DNA of 64,000 nucleotides, from contig CAMRHE010000021.1 in assembly GCA_947044405.1 (NCBI GenBank), forward strand, positions 7,920,501 through 7,984,500, given 5' to 3'. The translations under genes and the position numbers were made by a program. Numbering within the stretch: position 1 is the first letter of the stretch; every line of letters starts with the position of its first letter. The notes under the pieces are model-generated. The model saw nothing but the letters and a program-made list of their open reading frames with translations, had not been told where the DNA came from and did no database searches. Origin of the DNA: Leptodactylus fallax (Eukaryota > Chordata > Amphibia > Anura > Leptodactylidae). Shown piece after piece: positions 57,307 through 64,000 of this stretch.

Positions 57307-58632
57307 CAGTTGTGCTAAAAAGTTTACATACCCCGGCAGATTTTGCTTTTTTTGGCCTTTTTTCAGAGAATATGAATGATAGCACAAAAACTTTTTCTCC
57401 ACTCATGGTTAGTGGATGGTTGAAGCCATTTATTGTCAAACTTCTGTGTTTTCTCTTTTTAAATCATAATGACAACCAAAAACATCAAAATGACCCTGTT
57501 CAAAAGTTCACAGACCCCAGTTCTTAATACCATGTATTGCCCCCTCTAACATCAATGACAGCTTGAAGTCTTTTGTGGTAGTTGTGGATGAGGCTCTTTA
57601 TTTGCTCAGATGGTAAAACTGCCCATTCTTCTTGGCAAAAATTCTCCAGTTCCTGTAAATTCCTGGGCTGTCTTGCATGTACTGCACGCTTGAGATCTCC
57701 CCAGAGTGGCTCAATGATATTGAGGTCAGGAGACTGAGATGGCCACTCCAGAACCTTCACTTTCTTCTGCTGTAGCCAATGACAGATCGACTTGGCCTTG
57801 TGTTTTGGATCGTTGTCGTGTTGGAAGTCCAAGTACGTCCCATGCACAGCTTCCTGGCTGATGAGTGCAAATTTGCCTCCAGTATTTGCTGATAACGTGC
57901 TACATTCATCTTTCCTTCAACTTTGACCAAGTTTTCTGTGCCTTTGAAGCTCACACATCCCCACATAATCAGTGATCCACCTCCATGTTTTACAGTAGGA
58001 ATGGTGTTCCTTTCATCATAGGCCTTGTTGACACCTCTCCAAATGTAACATTTATGGTTGTGGCCAAAAAGTTTGATTTTTGTCTCATCACTCCAAATTA
58101 CCTTGTTCCAGAAGTTTTGAGGCTTGTCTCTGTGCTGTTTGGCGTATTGAAGGCGAGATTCTTTGTAGCATTTGCACAGTAATGGCTTTCTTCTGGCAAC
58201 TCGACCATGCAGCCCATTTTTCTTCAAGTGCCTCCTTATTGTGCATCTTGAAACAGCCACACCGATAGTTTTGAGAGGGTCCTGTATTTAAGCTGATGTT
58301 ATGTGTGGGTTTTTCTTTGCATTCCGAACAATTTTCTGGGCAGTTGTGGCCGAAATTTTGGTTGGTCTACCTGACTGTGGTTTGGATTCTGAGCATGTTA
58401 TCGGGCCAAAATCACCAGGATATGTGAACTTTTGAACTGGGTCATTTTGATGTTTTTGATTGTCATTATGATTTAAAAAGAGAAAACACAGAAGTTTGAC
58501 AATAAATGGCTTCAACCAACCACTAACCATGAGTGTAGAAAAAGTTTTTGTGTTATCATTCATATTCTCTGAAAAAAGGCCAAAAAAAAAAAAAAAAATC
58601 TGCCGGGGTATGTAAACTTTTTAGCACAACTG
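57307..58632 (-). mobile_element. Tc1-type transposon, internally deleted
   Basis: Ends CAGTTGTGCTAAAAAG (57307) and inverse (58632), TA on both sides (57305-57306, 58633-58634). Long inverted repeats of about 200 bp (57307-57515, 58430-58632). It differs from the Tc1 families at 18367 and 36112. The transposase N-terminus is missing, so the interior is shortened. Its transposase gene supplies the best match for the 77-bp patch at 41249-41325. Confidence 0.95.
57524..58430 (-). pseudogene. Tc1 transposase, N-terminally deleted and frameshifted
   Basis: From the right repeat the frame enters at 'KPQSGRPTKIS' (the GRPR-like linker), so the first helix-turn-helix is gone. 'SRCTIRRHLKKNGL' and 'RVARRKPLL' follow, 'WSDETKIKLFG' with the first Asp (about 58075-58105), 'KHGGGS', then a frameshift at about 57840-57850. 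The second frame has '[10 protein letters not shown]' and '[11 protein letters not shown]' with the second Asp and Glu, ending 'GGNTWY' at 57524. A stop lies near 58288. Non-functional. Confidence 0.9.
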
Positions 58633-58634
58633 TA

Positions 58635-59665
58635 TATATCCTGAATGATCCTGGTGCTGTTTCTGAGTAAGACAGAGAGACATTTATTGAACAGAATTTC
58701 CTCTACATAGTGTACGCAGAGTATGGCAGCTAGTCTCCAAACACCACTTTAGAGAGAACTTGCTAAAATCTTCAGAATATAGGTCATATATTGACCAGAA
58801 ATAGTGTTACTTACTCCTCATCTACACACACATAGCAAAGTCACCTGAAGCAACATGTACACTTTAACCTTCCTAAACATGATGGAACATTTCCTTTAGG
58901 CTCAGACAACTGTCTGTTTAGCAGCTAACAACGAAAGAACATAGTAGTCCAAGTAGGGACAAAGTAAATTGGGCATATTTAAAGTGATGGAGGACTACCC
59001 AAAGATTCAATGAAAAGATTAGTCTATACACTGCAGATCAGAATCAAACCAGTTTCATACATGCCATCAAATATGGAGTATGCCAACATGGTGTCCTTAG
59101 ACACAGACACAAAAATGAGAGGGAATACTATGGGCTATATGAGATAGCATAGTGTACCAACGTATTAGTACATCAGTATGTTGGTAGAAAAAGAGGAAAC
59201 ATAGGACCAGAAAAAGTTCCAAATTATCCATCACTCATATAGATTCCAGCAATTTATTGATGTTTGTAAAAAAAAAACTAAAAGTCAACAGCACCAATAA
59301 CACACCAGTAGATAGAGTATTACATTGTGCCCTGGAGCACTGCAGGTTTACCAGGGTATGATGCAATACCCTTTTTACTAGTGCGTTATTGCTGTTATTG
59401 GCTTTTGGCTGTTTTTGGAAAAAAATATTAAAAATAAATAAAATTGCTGGATCTTGAGTGCTGAATCATTTGGAGCTTTTACATGTCATGCATCATCTAA
59501 TACAGTGAGCTGACTTTTCTTGTCCTTCTTTGTTTAACATAGGACTAAGCCCGATACCTTCACATCAATGGACCTGTCCAGTTTAAGTTCCCACCTCTTA
59601 ACATATGTATGCATAGTGTGAGAGTGTTATTCTTAACATATTTAGTACAACTATAAGTCTCAATG
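58635..59665. other. Non-coding DNA, nothing recognised
   Basis: No coding signature. A-rich stretch at 59270-59280. Nothing else assigned. Confidence 0.4.
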
Positions 59666-59667
59666 AG

Positions 59668-60045
59668 GTTAAGGCCCCACAAAGTGAGCCACAGCAAAAA
59701 AAGAGCTTTGGTAAAGGCTGCATCGAGAAACACATCACGTTTTTTTCCGCAGCACTTTTCACAGAAAGACTGCAGAGTTCTCTTCTGCGGACTTTCTGTC
59801 CCTATTTTACCTATATGGAAAATGCCAGCGTTTCGGTAGGTATAATTGATATGCAGCGATTTACAAAAACGCAACGTTTTTTGAAATCGTAGGATTTCCA
59901 CTGGGGATATTTTTCTGCAATGTGTGGATGGGATTAGTCAGAATCCCATCCACTTTGCAGATACTGTAAAACACTTTGGTTTTTACTGAGGTGTTTCCAC
60001 CATGGCGAAATCGCGGTGTTTTCGCTACATGGTGTGATTTAGTGC
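59668..60045 (+). mobile_element. GGCCCCATGT-family MITE, diverged
   Basis: Starts 'gaggttaaggccccaca', with blocks 'cgcagcacttttcacagaaa', 'ctgcggactttctg', 'tataattgatatgcagcg' and 'aatgtgtggatgggatt', and closes near 'ttcgctacatggtgtgattt'. Fourth copy of the family in the window. No coding content. Confidence 0.65.
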
Positions 60046-60219
60046 AAAGGCTGCATGACTAGATAAAGCTATGTATGCTTCAAAGCTTTGCTTCAAGAGT
60101 CTCCATACACAGTACACATGTTGCTTACAGGTATTTAATACAGGGAGTGTGTGTGACGTCATAATGGGTCCATATAAGAGCTGCAATAACTACAAAATAT
60201 ATCTAATTTATTACAAAGG

Positions 60220-60465
60220 ACATTATATGGGCAGGGTTTTGGCCTTGCAGTACTGGAGTCCTGGGTTTGAATCCAGCTAAGAGCAACATCTGCATGGACT
60301 TTTTATGTTCTCCCCATGTTTGCCGGGTTAACTCCGGGTACTCCAGTTTCCTCCCACAGTTCAAAGACATAGTGATAGGGAATTTAGATTGAGAGCCCTT
60401 AATGGGGCAGTGCTGATAATATCTGTAAAGTGTTGCGAAATATGTTAGTGTATATAACTTAGTAA
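60220..60465 (+). repeat. tRNA-derived SINE
   Basis: The head has a tRNA-like promoter: box B GGTTTGAATCC at 60264-60274 (consensus GGTTCGAATCC), with box-A-like sequence about 35 bp before. The body 'ctgcatggactttttatgtt', 'ccgggtactccagtttcctc' and 'cccacagttcaaagacat' is a conserved SINE core seen in fish and frogs. The tail 'atatgttagtgtatataac' recalls the 3' end of L2-type LINEs, the usual mobilising partner. Box A is weak. It is a SINE and not a tRNA gene, because the cloverleaf is not complete. Confidence 0.75.
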
Positions 60466-60469
60466 AAAA

Positions 60470-62700
60470 CAATTTCAATTCAGCCAAAAGTACTGGAAGA
60501 AGGCAAAAATACGATGCCAGACTCCTTTGGCAGTGGCTTATCTCCTGAGGGATCAGACATATAAAGTTCAATGTTCCCCATCTTTTTTTTTCCTGTCATC
60601 ACTGGGGGAAGCAAGGCTAGACTAGGTAGTCATTCAGCCAGTTGGTTTTCTTCAGCCAAGTTGTCTCATTTTGCAACAGTCTTTTATCTTAGAATTGTTT
60701 TGTAAGGTAGGCATTTTCTACATCTACAATTTGTGAATCATTTTTTGCTGATATCAAAATCTGTGAATAATTAATAGGACTTGTAGACTAAAAAGCTGTT
60801 ATGACTAATGAGCAGTTATACCGCTCAGAATACAGATAATCAACCTAGAGCTGCAATGTATCCATCCTGTAGAATTATTTACAATGGTTTAAAGCCTTTA
60901 TTCATTACCTACCAATTTTGTCATAGAATGGTATTGAACTGTATCTACTATTAGCATGTATATGCTCTTTATATGTGCTGTTAAATGTTTATGCATATAT
61001 GCATTTACTATTTTTAAAATCATAAGTGTGAATTATACATGAAAATAATCAACTAGTATCCCAAGTTCTGCATATAACTTAGTTGCAAAAGTACTTTTTA
61101 TTTTGCAGTCAATACTTGTATGTACTAGTTTGTATTTGTTGAATTATGATGTTTTTGTAAATTAATACTTATTTGAATTTTAAATTACATTTTAAATAGT
61201 CATTTATGATTGAGACTAGAGTACATAAAATGCACCTGTGCACTCAGCTCAAATTTCATTTAAACCAATTGAATGTGCAAAATTCATTATGGTAATTCCA
61301 CAGAATCTGCATGACAAATTTTTTTTTTCTTCCCAATGTTATTTTATTTTTTGTATTTTTATGATTTACAGTATGCTACAACTTCCATTAGCACCGCTGA
61401 TCTGATATAACATTATTAGTCATTTTTTGCATAAATGATTACCAATCATTACATCTCAGTAATGTTATAAAAAAAAGCTGCATCAAATCTGGATTACATA
61501 TGCAGAAAATTATATAGCATAGTGGAAAATAACATGTAATGATAGACCAACCACCCATTACTTGAACTATTCCACTGTATGTTTTCAGTAACGGATGCAT
61601 TTTAATTTAAAGGTATGTTAGCATAATATTAACCATTGCTGGATATAGAGAAAGTTGGCCCCACAAATTAAGTAATAGTTGAGAGGTTGTTATCTCTCCC
61701 AAATTACCATGAATATACATGCTTGGTTTGGCTCCCTTCCTATTTTGGTATTCCTGTCTCTAAATTTTGTTATCCAGTGTTTTCCCATTTTAAGTGTATT
61801 GCAGTGCATTGAGGTTGTATGGCTCCAGTCCCTAATATGGAGCAGCACAGCCTCTGTGTGCTGCCAAACCGGATCCATTGGGTACTGAACTGTATGTACA
61901 AAATTATTCTCCTTTAAAAGCGACACTTCTAGGGAAGAATACCTCCATACATAAGGTGCCCAATAAAGCATCATGCCATATTTTTTTTCCTCTAATATCT
62001 ATATAGAATCTCTCAGAAAAAAAAGGTAATTTGTATGCATTTGTATGAAATGGAAGGCATACAAAGGTACATTAGAGGACATATGCCCCTTTAAGGGAGG
62101 CCTAACTGTCTTTCATAAAGGTCCATTAAAATATCTTTTACTATAACTGTTGCATCTGCTTTACATTTATGTATACATATTATATCACAGGGCCATTTTT
62201 CAATTAATAAATAAAATATAGATGATCAGTATAGATTTGGAAAAATGAATATTTCTAATCCTAAATGGACTTGATTTTCATTGGAATAAAAGAGTAAGAA
62301 GGTTGTCTAATTTATTAAGCTATATAGTATTGTTTAAAATGAACCAAGGAATAGAGGCAGAATCTAGAGGTAGATGACAGAGAGAGAGATTTCTGTGTAT
62401 AATGTGAAAACTCAATAAATTCTTATTTTGAAAAACTGTCACAAGAACTGTAATATCCAAATGCTTTAAAAAAGTCAATGTTGTATTTCACACCAAAGGG
62501 GCACCCATTTTCATGGATCCACCATACATTTCAGTGTATGGAGGGATCTGTAAAAATGGCCAAAAATAGGATATGACGTATATATAACAGACCGTCAATA
62601 TAATGATCACGTGAATAGTCCCCATTCACTGACAGTGACATTAATGCTGCCGTGTGACGTCCGTTAAAAAAACAACAAAGGATTAAGCAGAAGGAACATA
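60470..62700. other. AT-rich DNA, nothing recognised
   Basis: No gene, RNA or repeat end recognised. Several T- and A-runs, the longest near 61319-61331. Confidence 0.4.
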
Positions 62701-62720
62701 CATAAAGGAGAGAGGCTCAA

Positions 62721-62727
<7 letters not shown>

Positions 62728-62790
<63 letters not shown>

Positions 62791-62798
62791 TTTTTTAA
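62728..62798. repeat. TA microsatellite with adjoining T-run
   Basis: About 22 TA units followed by a T-run of roughly 24. On the minus strand the T-run reads as the A-tail after 'aataaaatttattttttgac', so the microsatellite probably grew at a retroelement tail. Confidence 0.85.
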
Positions 62799-63420
62799 AG
62801 GTCAAAAAATAAATTTTATTGGCATAGTTACATAATAGGATATAAATCTATTATGATTGGCAAATTTATCAGATATTAATATATAGGGCAGTGGTAAAAA
62901 GAAATAAAGTGCTTGAGTGCCAATGAATAATGTAAGGGACAGAAAAAAAAAAAGAAAAAAGAAAAAACTACATGTGTTACGGTGAGTATAAATAACCCTC
63001 AACCTGTCCCTATTCTCTAATGTGTGTATACATGACAAAAAGATCTGTGAAACACAAAAAAGAGATAATGAAATGTGGTAAATACCATGTACAAGATAAA
63101 CAATGATGCATAATGAAGGAATTACTAAAATAATGAAAAGCACAAAACAAAATATATCAAACGTGCCTTTCATATAACAAAGGCATATATGGGTCCAAAA
63201 CTACTCCCCAAATAGTGTGCTAAAAAACCTGATGATCAATGCAGATAAAGAATGGCACTATCTGCAAATAACAAAAGAGTAGCAAGGAGGAACAAAATAA
63301 TAATGATTACCACTGATGACAATGTCTTATGTAAACAGGGTACAAAATTCCCACGCATTTCGCCCTTGACAGGGCTTCCTTAAGGGTATCTGAAAACACC
63401 TACCGAATGATATGTATAGA
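62799..63420 (-). mobile_element. Probable PLE long-repeat or 3' tail fragment
   Basis: On minus, a degraded hammerhead-like core at 63348-63390 is followed by about 550 bp of non-coding sequence that ends in AATAAA and an A-run (62770-62815). The order resembles the repeat at 1594-1940 and the 3' region of the PLE at 46384-49709. No ORF with PLE motifs remains. Inferred from architecture only. Confidence 0.4.
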
Positions 63421-63744
63421 ACAATACAAAGTATCGCGAGACAGACAAAGGCCAATCACTTCAGTCAGATAATGTTTTATACCATACAAGTAAATTGGAG
63501 TTGCTCAAAACAAAACAAGTGGCACTAAGTGCACACGTAAATGTATAGATGGCAACTTAGCCGTCTATATGCTGTCTATATGATATTCATATCATATAAA
63601 CAGCACATTCCCAATTAGTACATTGCGCATAAGCGCAGATCATCTCCAGGAAATGTAAGTCACACAAAGCCGTACTGGAGATAGAATAGGAAATGAACAA
63701 CACATTCACAAATAATCTACTATGAACACAATTGCCACTACATA

Positions 63745-64000
63745 CAGTGGGGAAAAAAAAGTATTTAGTCAGCCACCAATTGTGCAAGTTCTCCCACTTA
63801 AAAAGATGAGAGAGGCCTATAATTGTCATCATAGGTAGACCTCAACTATGAGAGACAAAATGAGAAAACAAATCCAGAAAATCACATTGTCTGATTTTTT
63901 AAGAATTTATTTGGAAATTATGGTGGAAAATAAGTATTTGGCATTGAAGATGAAACGTGGCTGGGTCATTCAGCATGACAATGATCCCAAGCATACTGTC
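63745..64000 (+). mobile_element. Tc1-type transposon, deleted copy, runs off the window
   Basis: CAGTGGGGAAAAAAAAGTAT after TA (63743-63744); same family as 18367-31905. After 'aagtatttgg' near 63942 it jumps to 'cattgaagatgaaacgtgg', which corresponds to about 24204 in the other copy. The middle of the element, including the DNA-binding domain and first catalytic Asp, is therefore deleted. The right end lies outside the window. Confidence 0.92.

Noticed and set aside
58430..58563. N-terminal extension of the Tc1 frame starting 'MNDNTKTF'
   Set aside because: It is the inverted repeat read as protein; the same words appear at the left repeat (57370-57510).
60220..60300. Possible tRNA gene
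   Set aside because: Box B is good but a full cloverleaf and terminator are absent, and a SINE body follows.
1..64000. Host protein-coding exons
   Set aside because: No frame outside mobile elements shows a recognisable domain or a convincing splice-bounded exon; short conserved exons could still be missed by eye.

Overview
This window holds no recognisable host gene. It is transposon-dense nuclear DNA of a vertebrate, most likely an anuran amphibian. That call rests on the mix seen together: Tc1, hAT, TTAA-site elements, Helitron, Penelope-like element (PLE), Tx1-like L1, L2/CR1-like LINE, a tRNA-derived SINE and Ty3-type LTR elements. It also rests on repeat motifs I know from frog DNA, such as hAT ends reading TAGAGATGAG and the array around 'ccaaaatggggtcac'. 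The species cannot be read from the sequence.

Layout. 1-2300: AT-rich DNA, a decayed L1 reverse transcriptase (minus) and an inverted pair of PLE-type repeats with a hammerhead-ribozyme-like core. 2662 to about 6925: a broken Helitron (minus) that keeps its HUH nuclease motif but has lost the first helicase motifs. 6979-12500: fold-back MITEs, a GT-rich tract, an hAT MITE and a Tc1 scrap. About 12560-15868: a decayed Tx1-like L1 (plus). 18367-31905: one Tc1 copy split by two guests, a 4.8-kb TTAA-flanked element built of repeat arrays (18520-23298) and a very young Ty3-type LTR retrotransposon (24571-31724) with gag, pol, a tRNA-Ser primer site and a plausible -1 frameshift site.

35683-49967 is a second nest. 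The outer hAT-type element contains a Tc1 with an intact 339-codon transposase (36112-38025), a larger hAT element (38209-45119) and a 5'-truncated PLE with a GIY-YIG nuclease (46384-49707). The larger hAT itself carries a solo LTR, a LINE fragment and a 77-bp patch of Tc1 sequence. 50000-64000: MITEs, fold-backs, a second solo LTR, another Tc1 (57307-58632), a SINE, a possible PLE tail, and the left part of a deleted Tc1 that runs off the window end.

Most boundaries above are supported by target-site duplications read directly (TA, TTAA, CCAC, AGTAT, two 8-bp hAT duplications, one 14-16-bp PLE duplication), so the insertion order can be reconstructed. The most interesting items are the hammerhead-like motifs, the Tc1 patch inside the hAT transposase, the 83-bp perfect palindrome with a 13-bp duplication inside a Tc1, and the young LTR element with its frameshift heptamer.
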